Below are positions 55,401-64,000 of a DNA stretch of 64,000 bases, one piece after another. The notes beneath the pieces are model-generated. The model ran no database searches and was not told the DNA's origin. It was given only the letters and a program-made list of their open reading frames with translations. The DNA comes from Agapanthus africanus (lineage: Eukaryota > Streptophyta > Magnoliopsida > Asparagales > Amaryllidaceae): positions 320,278,361 through 320,342,360 of the forward strand of contig JASDDO010000006.1 of NCBI GenBank assembly GCA_030015575.1, read 5' to 3'. Made by a program: the position numbers and the translations under genes. Within the stretch, counting starts at the first letter, position 1, and each line of letters starts with the position of its first letter.

Positions 55401-57303
55401 TGAGCTGTAGTCGTTAAAGATTGGGCCCACAAAGACATAAGCATCAGCCGATTCCACAATCTCACCACAAAAATTGGTGCTAACCGCACCCCAATAGGTC
55501 CCGATGAAGTGTGGGTGGTGCTCTGGCACCAGTCCCTTGCCTGATGGCATAATGGCTATTGGGTACCCACATGCATCCGCTAATTCTACAAAGGCTTGTT
55601 GAGCTTTAGATGCTCTTAGTTTCGGCCCTCCAACTATAACTGGCTTCACAGCCTTGTTTAGAAATTCCGCGGTTGCCTCTACTGCGGCTTCTAATCCCAT
55701 TTGATTACTCACCCTGTAGGAAATCAGGAGGCATGGTCATTTCACGAAAGGAAAGTTTATAATTAGATCCAATTCAAGTGGGAATTATTCTTGGTAGAAA
55801 AATATCACATGCTAACAAAGCTTAGATACATGAATGATCACTAAACATCTATGAGCCATACGGCCTGTAGCTTATGTTAAGACTTGACTAAACAATGGTT
55901 AGTAACATTACTTGGAGTAAATTTTCAGGCAAAACGAAAGGTGCCATGCATGCATAACATTACATTATCCTGATGTAATCAGAGCAATACTTATAGCAAT
56001 AGCTTATAGCAAAAATTGAGGAAGAAGAAAAGTTATCATGAAAGGAAGTATCCGTTACTAGTCTTTGGAACTGGTATCAAACATCTAAATTCGTGTATGA
56101 TATTTGACACTAGTAATGAATACGCGCACACAAATTTTTTTACGCACTTGAAAGCTTGAATCCTTCAACTACAAGGAAACAAAAATGTATTAGACAGAAC
56201 ATCGTCTTGCTTAATTGCTAAATAATACCCCAATGTTTCACCTATTTTGCATTTATATACTTTATTGATTTTTTTGTTGCACCTAGATACCCTAAAGTAC
56301 AAGCCGTATGGATTTTGTTTAAAATAGTAATGGATTTGATGGTCAACTGAAGGGAGCAAAGTATTAACGGTTTGTACTATATAAGTGCATCAAAAAAATC
56401 AATAAGGTATATAAGCGAAAAGAAGGTGAAACATTGGGGTATTAAGTAGCAATTAACCCTTTAACTTTTCAAACAATGTCAAAAAAATTCTTCATAAAAC
56501 GAGCAAACAATCCTCGAATCCTATTGAATTAAAATTGACCCTTGCAGTTCTTTGATGTTGATAATTATACCGAATTAACTAAAAACAACAAATAAAAAGG
56601 TGAAAGAAGCATATATACTTGGGCGCAAGATAGAACGGCACGGGCTCATTCCTGAAGGTGGGATGCGGAATCGCCGGCAAGTTGCAGCTGATGCTAATGT
56701 ACACCGGCTTGCTCTCCTTCAACGCCGTTGAGATCGCCGTATCGATCATCTCATGCGCATCCTCCAAATTGTTCACCACAGCCTACAAACCCCAAAACCC
56801 CCCAAATATCAAAATCTAAACTGATTTCAAACTAGAAATTAATCTCAAATCATTTGAACCTGAAAGCAAGTGACAGCCTGAAAGCAGCGGAGCTCCTGAG
56901 AGAAATCAGGAAGCCCAATCGTGTGATGAAGGATCCGATTCGTGCCGTAATCGTTCGAATTGGGGCCACCGACGATGCAGATGATGGGGAGGTTCTCGCT
57001 GTAGGAGCCGGCGATGGCGTTGATGACGCTGAGGCCGCCGACGGTGAAGGTGACGACGCAGGCTCCGACGCCCCTCGCACGCGCGTAACCGTCGGCGGCG
57101 TAGCCCGCGTTGAGCTCGTTGCAGCAGCCGACGAGGTTGAGGCCGGTCTCGGCGATGAGGTGGTCCAGGAGGGTGAGGTTGAAGTCGCCGGGGACTGAGA
57201 AGACGTCGGAGACGCCGACCTGGACGAGGCGGCGGGCCAGGTGGCGGCCTAGGGTTCCGGCGGCGATCGATGGGGCCCACGCGCTGGCGGCGGCATCCTC
57301 CAT
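52490..57303 (-). CDS. PDC: pyruvate decarboxylase, seven exons, intact
   Basis: Cytosolic thiamine-diphosphate enzyme turning pyruvate into acetaldehyde and CO2, the entry to ethanol fermentation in low oxygen. Exons (minus): 57303-56860, 56782-56619, 55713-55152, 53854-53766, 53499-53382, 52941-52753, 52660-52490; all six introns are GT-AG and phases match, giving 1737 bp and 578 residues. Seen: SVPGDFNL at about 36-43, catalytic Glu in [16 protein letters not shown] (E63), the HH pair in HHTIG (126-127), the cofactor motif GDG (454-456) to NN (481-482), and [12 protein letters not shown] with E488. Slightly shorter than many plant PDCs (about 590-610), with a short N-terminal stretch before the core. 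Exon 1 is very GC-rich; later exons are not. No break is visible, so I judge it functional. Confidence 0.96.
53940..54010 (-). repeat. tRNA-like SINE head in PDC intron 3
   Basis: On the minus strand GCTCTGGTGGTAGAGC (54002-53987) is a near-perfect tRNA D-arm and GGTTCGAGGAATGG (53960-53947) resembles a B box, in tRNA-like spacing. No clear target repeat or tail was found, so this is a candidate only. Confidence 0.45.
54313..54554 (-). mobile_element. candidate TRIM retroelement in PDC intron 3
   Basis: Two short direct repeats of about 70-75 bp (54481-54554 and 54313-54387), each starting TGTTAGAATAT on the minus strand, flank about 93 bp that contains TGGTATCAGAGC (54478-54467), the initiator-Met primer site, next to the upstream repeat. 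That is the layout of a terminal-repeat retrotransposon in miniature, at about 242 bp an extremely short one. No target duplication was confirmed. Confidence 0.5.
56211..56456. mobile_element. foldback MITE in PDC intron 2
   Basis: Two 72-bp arms (56211-56282 and 56385-56456) are inverted copies of each other with roughly 85% identity, starting TTAATTGCT. They enclose about 100 bp. Total 246 bp with no coding capacity: a miniature inverted-repeat element. It leaves the splice sites intact. Confidence 0.8.
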
Positions 57304-57420
57304 TTTTCAATTTTTTATTTTTTGGTTGTTATTTTTTGCAGTTCAGTGGGGTTGGAATTTTTTTATTTCCCGTTGTTGGATTGGAGAAAGAAATCATAAA
57401 TAGTGAAGGTAGTTTCTTGA
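57304..57420 (-). promoter_or_regulatory. PDC 5' UTR and core promoter region
   Basis: Directly upstream of the PDC ATG. A TATA-like TATTTATGA (minus strand, about 57392-57403) lies about 95 bp before the ATG. I see no clear anaerobic response element that I would defend. Confidence 0.4.
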
Positions 57421-58149
57421 GATGAACGAAATAAGACTGTGGGCGGAATTTGATTTGGTTTTGAATGGTTGGGTCCAAGTGGGTTAGTGGACCACAATCC
57501 GACCCGATAAGGGTTAGATCCGTTTAGAAAATCAAGAGGGGTGAATAGCTCTGTTTTTTTTTTTCTGGGACGAACTTGAAGCCCAAGGTTTGATTTTTGA
57601 TTTTTGATTTTTCCTGGCTGGCTGATGGGTGGGAGTGGGTGGGGGAGAAAATAACATGGCTGATGTTTGATTTTTCCTCACACGGGACAATAAATTATTT
57701 ATATTCCTTGCTGACCTTTACCGGACATCATCTACTTCTTTTTTAGGACAAAATTATAGTTTTCTACTTTTATTTTTTTGGGGAGATGAATTCCAATCAC
57801 TGGACACGAACTTGAACCCCAAGGTTTTGAAAACACGTCTCTTTACACCAAAATTCGGTTTTAGGAGCCAAGGAACGACGAATTGACTGACAGCCTCGGT
57901 TTCCCATTACACGGGTACAAATTCACTTCGATCAGCATCCTTTAATCGGTGAGAGAAGAAAACGGATTCTATAAAAGAACGTACGCCAAAACTTGTGCTA
58001 TGACATGGCGCACGATGCTGTTAGAACCACGAGCCTCATTGTAACGCATGGTTAGCGGAAAAGTGAAGGTTTTTTTTTGAAATAGGGTAGTTTAATATTA
58101 AAATTATTAAAATAGGAGGTTTTGTTTTAAAATTATTGAAATAGGTTGG
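57421..58149. other. intergenic DNA between PDC and the MULE
   Basis: No gene seen. It includes the distal PDC promoter, GATTTTTGATTTTT repeats (57592-57612), and T-rich sequence just before the transposon inverted repeat. The AAATAGG-type repeats at 58078-58145 may be the outer part of the MULE terminus, which has no surviving counterpart on the right side. Confidence 0.5.
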
Positions 58150-58436
58150 TTTTAGCCCGATCCCACCCCCTCAAAACAGAGGGCGGGTTCCTAGAACCCG
58201 CCCCCTACCCTATATAGGGGAGGACGGGTTCTAGAAACCCACCCTCCCCTATAATAGGAAGAGGGCGGGTTTAAATAAATAAATAAATAACAATTTAATG
58301 CGAAATTAATTAAATATCCAATAAAATAATAAAAATTGTATAATATTATTGTTATTTAAATATGAATCTGGTATACACTCTAATAACAAAATGAATCCGT
58401 CAAATTTATAATACAAAAAAATCGTATCTGTTTGTA
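58150..58436 (+). repeat. left terminal inverted repeat of the MULE
   Basis: Reverse complement of 62214-62560. The outer 110 bp is built of G/C palindromes such as GGGCGGGTTC...GAACCCGCCC and CCCTATATAGGGG; the inner part is AT-rich and ends AAATCGTATCTGTTTGTAAA. The right copy has more GC-palindrome units. Confidence 0.85.
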
Positions 58437-58559
58437 AAATGTAAATTGTACAAGTTTCTTTACAAGCTATTGGCACTATTTTAACAGTCGCTATTGGCAC
58501 TATTTTAACCGATTTTCTTCCGGTACACTTGTCACGATCTCGAAGGTCCCGTCCCTGTT

Positions 58560-60194
58560 GACTGTCCTGGACATCCGGTCCTATAATGACCTGATTATTT
58601 GCATAGGCTACATCTGGCGTGTCTTTACTGAGAATCAGCATCCATTGTCATTCGATTTCGACGCACCTTAGGTCTTCCGGGCCCTATATTTCTTTCCGGC
58701 GGTAATACAGTCGGTGTTTGTATGTTCCCAGTATAATAATACCAATAGCGACTATCTGGTATAAGATGAAATTTTGGATCATATGCGTCTTGGTAATTGG
58801 AAACTGTATAGTAATGGGAAGCAAACCAAACTTAGCTCTACCTTCCGCATTTAACAATTGTAATGTGAGTTATGCATCCTGCTTGCAGCAGCAATTGCGT
58901 GGGCATAAGGTAAATGCTGTTGCTAGAAAACACCGCATGTGCACGAAGATAGCCCTTCATCTCTAAAATTGACGGTATATTAATTCTCATTACTTCCCGT
59001 AACTTGAAAGTCCGCCGTATCAAACCTTTCAGATCTGTAGTATTGTGCTCTGCACTCTCTTTTCCGGAATATATTTTCGTAATACGCGGTGAGTGGAGTC
59101 TCCATCGCTAAGGACTTTTTTCTTCTATACACAAAATAAGTATTCACTCGGAAAAAGGTTCGAACAATCACCCCCTGTATCGGTAAGCCTCTAACACCTT
59201 TAAGAATCCCGTTGAAGCTTTCAGACATATTAGTGGTCATCCGTAAATATCTGCATCCATTATCATGTGCTTGTGACCACATGCGTACTAGATACTCATC
59301 TAACCACGTTTTCGCGGTTTGACCCATCTCTCCAATTTTCGTCATGTACATGTCATGAACATTAGGGTCAGACGCTTCACCGGCTTTGTACATAAGTTTA
59401 TGTATATCTGAATTTTTAAATTTTCTATCAAAATTTTGCCTGAAGTGCCGCAGGCAAAACCTATGTGGGGTCACCGGAAATACAGATCTCATTGTAGCTA
59501 GTATTCCTAGATGTCTATCAGATATGATGCATAAATTTGTTTTATCAATAACAGATGGGATATTTTTGAGTTGACGAAAAAACCATGACCAGGATGATGT
59601 ATTTTCACACTCGACAATATAAAATCCCAACGGAAATATACCGTTATTAGCATCAACGCCTGTAGCAATTAACATGTAACCTCTGTACTTACCATATAGA
59701 TACGTCTCATCCACGCACAATACCGGCCGACAGTGTGTGAAACCAGCCGCACAAGGAGCGAAGCACCAGAAAATTCTTTGAAACCTGACACAGCCATCGA
59801 CATTTGTTTCTGTGGTTTTTAACCGGTATACGGACCCCGGATTTGATGCTTTCATGGCTTCCATAAAAGAGACTAGGGAGTTGTACGAGCTTTCCCAATC
59901 CCCAAATGTCTTGCATAAAGCCTTTCTACGAGCATCCCATGCCTTCACATACGAAATCTGAATTTTGTGCTCTCCGCTAACGTAGAGCCGTATCTCTCGG
60001 AGAGTCATCGCCACATCTGTACGGATTAGTGGCATGATTAGTAAGCAAATGTAAGATGAAGTGCAATTCCTGTGATCTTTTAAAATAATAGAATTGATGC
60101 AAGTATGTTCTTGGTTGTATTTCGTGACCTTCCAAGCTTTGGCTCTTTTGGAACAATATGCATGCAATCTCCACTTACATTCAGGAGCTTCCAA
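58560..60194 (-). pseudogene. MURA-type MULE transposase, decayed at both ends
   Basis: A 404-codon frame (60194-58980) has no ATG: it begins at TTG after an in-frame TAA at 60200, inside the CxWRLHAY DNA-binding region, so the N-terminus is lost. Residues counted from 60194: catalytic D162 (CVDETYLYG), D226 (ISDRHLGI), zinc ligands C247/H250, and E325 (NMSESFNG). After the stop at 58980 the C-terminus continues in broken frames: a SWIM zinc-finger remnant with CTC (58890-58945, one internal stop and a Tyr for a Cys), a GRPK basic segment, and a CCHC knuckle with an internal stop (58567-58613). The full protein would bind the inverted repeats and cut DNA. This copy cannot make it. Confidence 0.88.
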
Positions 60195-60228
60195 GCTTTA
60201 ATATTTCACAAAAAATGCTAATATCAGG

Positions 60229-62218
60229 TACCAGGATGCTATAGTAAGGGGTATAAGATCAGTTTAAACTGGCTGAAAGATACATTTACTAATATCCCTG
60301 ATGAAGCCACCGATGAAGTCTTGGATAGACATGCACGTGCCTACATTCTGTACATGATCGGTTCTTGGTTGATACCGGACCAATCGGCAACGCATGTCCA
60401 TCCGTTATACCTTGGGTTCCTTACGGACTTTGATGTGTGTGGCCAATATGCTTGGAGAGCAGGGGTTCTGGCCTTTCTTTACAAGGAACTCGATAAGGCA
60501 TGCGCTTCAATGAAGAATAAAATTTGTGGCTGCATTACATTACTTCAGGTACATTCCTTGTTTTTAACAGCTAAACCTTTGCAAAATTGTAATATTGGTT
60601 CTTTTCTTATCATCTAATACTTTATTTATAGATTTGGTCATGGGAGCACATGTGTATGGGAAGACCGGATCGAATTAAAATCACTGCCGTGGATACCCCT
60701 GGAAAGCCTCTCGGCTCTTGGTGGAATGGCAAGAAAGCTTATAAGGCTCCTCGTCGAGTACTTAGGTACTATAGAGATGAGTTGGATCACATGGAGGCGA
60801 CTCAGGTAACCATAACTTAGGTAGTTAACTTTGTTTTAAAATTTTAAATTGCCTTCATTACAATTTGGTACTATGTTATTTGCGCAGTTCACGTGGACGC
60901 CTTATACAGCATATCGTCTGCAAGGATTACCCGACATTTGTATCGAAGGAGAGCCGGTTTGGCGGGCTCGATGCCCACTCCTCTGCATTAATATCGTTGT
61001 CATGCACCTATCGGACCGGGTGTTGCGACAGTTTAGTAGATCGCACCATATTCCTGTCCCGCCGCCTTCGCCTATGACAATAGAGAGAGACATGCGAGGA
61101 GGAAAGGTGGAGCGTGATTGGAGGGAGTATCATCATCAATATTTGCTGAGATGGGAGGATAGGCAGCGTAATATTGCCTTACAGCAAATAGGTGACCAAA
61201 CAACCATCGACGCTACCGAAGCATATCTACAGTGGTATAAGCGTGTCACCATAAGATATCTTTCTGCTCCCCCTAACGACTTCCCAAACATCCAGCGGTA
61301 CGAGCCTAGAGGCCACGTGGAACGAGATCTGGTAAGATGAATTCTTTAAATTATATTATTTTTTAACATCCGGCGGTATGAGTCAATATTTATTTCTTAT
61401 TTCTAATGTAACGACAGGCTCGTGGGTTGCATCATATACAATCAATGATGCAGGATCCATATCCGACTGATGCTGGTCCGGATACTCAGGCTTTATTTTC
61501 AAATGTAGACTCATATATTGGTGGTATATTCGGTTCATATAATATACTTCCACATTTATCGCTGGCACCAGAGCAGCAGCATGAGCCGGCACCGGAGCAG
61601 CAGCATGAACCGGCACCAGAGCAGCAGCATGAGCCGGCACCGGAGCCGCAGCATCAGGGAGATCCATAGCAGCATGATCAGTGGTTTGGATCACCATACT
61701 GTCAGCAGCAACCCTGGCAAACCGGACAAACGCAATAACCAGAGGAACAATAGTTTTGGGGGACCGGTTTTGCGCAACAACCGTCTTGGGGGTCAGGTTT
61801 TGCACAACAGCCGTTTTGGGGGTCAGTTTTTGTGCAACAGCCGTCTTGGGGGTCAGGTTTTGCGCAGCCATGAGGCCCAGGTTTTGTGCAACATCAACCG
61901 CATGAAACCGGGACAGGTTCTTCGCAACAACTGCCCAGTTAGGAGACAGATCTTTCGTCCTACATACAGTTGTTGGAAGACAGCACATATCCGACACCTG
62001 TCCCATATTCAGGATTTGCGGAACAACAGCCTGTCCAAGACGCCGCTGATGAAGAAGCAGAAGAGCAGACAAAGCAGAAGAGCAGACATCGCCGCCGCCA
62101 TATACCCATGAAATGGGAGGGTCCTCCAGTCATCCCAAGAGGCATAGGCTTATGTCAAGCCTTCTCGGATTGGGAAAGGGAAAGGGAAAGGGAAAGCGAT
62201 AGTTATATAATTTTATAA
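60229..62218 (+). pseudogene. plant mobile domain (MAIN/MAIL1-like) gene, N-truncated and decayed
   Basis: Four exon-like blocks with GT-AG borders: from about 60229 (after ATCAG) to 60548; 60632-60805; 60888-61331; and from 61418. Domain marks: RHARAYILYMIGSWLIPDQS, LYLGFLTDFDVCGQYAWRAGVLAFLYKEL, GGW-like CGCITLLQIWSWEHM, GRP, and a Trp-rich WTPY segment. The usual N-terminal domain part is absent because the transposase gene abuts at 60200. The tail holds APEQQHEP three times and an FAQQPSWGSG-like repeat about four times, interrupted by five stop codons (first at 61667), each one C-to-T step from Gln or Arg; the frame then runs on to 62218. Role in a transposon is unknown; host relatives silence transposons. 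Confidence 0.82.
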
Positions 62219-62573
62219 ACAGATACGATTTTTTTGTATTATAAATTTGACGGATTCATTTTGTTATTAGAGTGTATACCAGATTCATATTTAAACAACA
62301 ATAATATTATACAATTTTTATTATTTTATTCGATATTTAATTCATTTTCTGTTTATTATTTAATTTTTTTTAAATATAGGGCGGGTTCCCAGAACCCGCT
62401 CTCTAAAGGAGAGGGCCGGTTCTGGGAAGTCACCCTCTTAGAACCGGCCCTCTTAATAAAATAGGGGAGGGCGGGTTCTAAGAACCCGCCTTCCCCTATA
62501 TAGGATAGGGGGCGGGTTTCTAGAACCCGCCCTCCCCTACAGGGGGTGGGGCCTTATAGCAAAGTGCCATTGT
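62214..62573 (-). repeat. right terminal inverted repeat of the MULE
   Basis: Mirror of the left repeat, starting ACAGATACGATTTTTTTGTA and ending in several GGGCGGGTTC...GAACCCGCCC palindromes. It is cut by the LTR at 62574; the five bases before that, GCCAT, would be the LTR target site. Confidence 0.85.
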
Positions 62574-64000
62574 CACGCCCCGCTTCCCAGAGTACGCTAA
62601 GATGAGCACGTGACATAGCCAACCATGCTACCTGTGGGTAGGAAGTATCCATCCACAGTCACATTACGGATGTAGAGATATCAAGAACAAAAATAAAATT
62701 ATCTAGCACATGTCCATAAGCCAAAACAAAATGAGTCAAGAATAAATAATGCGGAAGCAATATATCCAATACAAGAATAACTGGAATGTACGTCCCATAA
62801 TGCGGGCTCACATCAGAAATAAAATGCTGAAAAGTAAGGAACTAACTACTACTGCGCCCTCACTGCTCAGCCTGCTGGCTGAAGTACTCCTGCTCGGACT
62901 GCAGCAAAGGTACGGGATCTGGGCCATGCAAAACCCAGACATCAGCACGTCATGATATCAAGCAATAATATTAACAGGGATAGTAAGGCATGCAGGTATG
63001 AGTATGAGCAAGAATATAATGAGAATATATAACAGTGAATGTGTCAGTGACGTGCAGAGATATCTAAACTGTGCTACGGGGTTATCTATTCTAAAGTCCT
63101 CGAAACCAAGTAATGTAATCCTCATCGTAACTCATCGGTGATTATTCCGTAACGCCCGGAAAGACGGCAAACAATAAGTATTCTGTAACGCCCGGAAAAA
63201 CGGCAAACAATAAGTATTCCGTAACGCCCGGAAAAACGGCAAACAATAGATATTCCGTAACGCCCGGAAAAACGGCAAACACTGGGTATTCCATAACGCC
63301 CGGAAAAACGGCAAACAATAGGTATTCCGTAACGCCCGGAAAAACGGCAAACAATAGGATGACCTTTTGAGTTACTTTCGGTTACAATATTGATTTCCCC
63401 ATACCCCCAAGTTATATATGTTCAAGTCAAGTATTAAATAATCTAGCACTAAGGCCACCACATGATCAGGCAGGTACAGGTTTATCTGGATAGACAACAG
63501 GAACGGTCCGTGAGGACTACAGGATAGGTTTGTTGGCATTAGACGCAAGATCAGGTAACACGTAAAGCCATGGTACGTCAGGTCAAGCCGGGTAGTGTAT
63601 ATAAGTGTCATGTCATGTCAAGAGTCGTACGGTACCATGTCGGGTCAGGTAATATGTGTAGCAAGTCATGTCAGGGTATACAAGATATCATGTGGGTGCT
63701 CATAATCAACTAGAATAATCATGATTATAAATAAACAAGCATGGGTACTATCAGAACAATAAACTGGCACATGTAATATGACATGCAAATAGGTACAGGT
63801 TAAATTATTAGATGTGTGGTTATCAGTTTGAGTTTAAGAGATAGTTTCAACATTACAAGCATACAGTATGACAATTATGGATGTTAAAATCATGTTAATA
63901 AGTATTAAGTAATTTAGGGATGCAATGATATATATAATATGTTCAATGGATGCAATCATAACTAAAACAGGTTAAAATGCACACGGGTGTCCGATAGAGT
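62574..64000 (-). repeat. Gypsy-type LTR running out of the window
   Basis: Starts TGTCACGCCCCGCTTCCC, the reverse complement of the LTR end GGGAAGCGGGGCGTGACA seen at 44065-44082. So this is the 3' end of a minus-oriented LTR, from a solo LTR or a longer element extending past 64000. The rest is not closely alike to the other Gypsy LTRs here, so it is another family. No gene is seen. Confidence 0.65.
63145..63360. repeat. 36-bp minisatellite, six copies
   Basis: GTAACGCCCGGAAAAACGGC recurs at exactly 36-bp steps (AACGCCCGG at 63151, 63187, 63223, 63259, 63295, 63331) with few changes. Copies abut without spacers, so it is not a CRISPR array. Because 36 is 12 codons, several frames stay open through it by chance. 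Confidence 0.93.

Larger units (their letters stand above)
58150..62573. mobile_element. Mutator-like transposon with plant mobile domain gene
   Basis: Long terminal inverted repeats (58150-58436 and 62214-62573) enclose a MURA-type transposase on the minus strand and a plant-mobile-domain (MAIN/MAIL1-like) gene on the plus strand. Association of this domain with Mutator-like elements is established in plants. Both genes are decayed and lack their N-terminal coding parts where they meet (60195-60228). The right inverted repeat is cut by a Gypsy LTR at 62574, so the 9-bp target duplication cannot be checked. Confidence 0.85.

Noticed and set aside
56850-57403. Several long frames on both strands over PDC exon 1 (97-134 codons)
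   Set aside because: Shadows of a GC-rich exon; only the PDC frame has family motifs and correct splice borders.
61383-62072. 229-codon minus-strand frame over the MULE mobile-domain tail
   Set aside because: Antisense shadow of tandem Gln/Pro repeats; no homology recognised and no plausible promoter.
63132-63354. CRISPR-like regular repeats and 70-72 codon frames
   Set aside because: The 36-bp units abut with no unique spacers, so it is a minisatellite; the frames are open because the period is a multiple of three.

Overview
The window is nuclear DNA of a flowering plant. Evidence: several LTR retrotransposon families with plant-type initiator-Met primer sites, a Mutator-like DNA transposon carrying a plant mobile domain gene, and one host gene with GT-AG introns. 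I cannot place it further; the very GC-rich first exon of the host gene is only a weak hint. About 85-90% of the window is transposable-element sequence.

Layout. 1-9184: a young Copia element on the minus strand (left LTR cut by the window edge) with an uninterrupted protease-integrase-RT-RNase H frame but no recognisable gag. 9490-19690: a second, related Copia element on the plus strand with a perfect TATTT target duplication and a broken coding region. Both lie in, or next to, an unusual non-coding repeat family (9185-9489 and 19686-35239). That family has at least five module copies in two orientations, packed with short perfect hairpins, G-box palindromes, plant-type TATA boxes and short tandem arrays. 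An old Copia remnant (about 21755-23125) and a solo LTR (25831-27996) interrupt it. 35240-49288: a decayed minus-strand chromodomain Gypsy element hit by two later insertions that are now solo LTRs (38410-40528, TSD CATAC; 41273-44082, TSD ATACT). 49289-51948: a decayed Copia remnant with its 3' LTR.

52490-57303 is the one convincing host gene, a complete seven-exon pyruvate decarboxylase on the minus strand (578 residues). Its introns hold a foldback MITE, a candidate TRIM and a tRNA-like SINE head. Upstream, 58150-62573 is a MULE with palindrome-rich terminal inverted repeats, a decayed MURA-type transposase (minus) and a decayed plant-mobile-domain gene (plus), both truncated at their 5' ends and joined head to head. 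62574-64000 is a Gypsy-type LTR running out of the window, with six copies of a 36-bp minisatellite.

Best candidates for undescribed biology: (1) in both Copia leaders, three stem-loops per element present nearly the same loop on stems whose sequences differ but stay complementary; (2) the hairpin-chain modules, where loci in different copies keep pairing through paired base changes. No cellular pathway beyond pyruvate decarboxylase is encoded here; the other genes serve, or once served, transposition.
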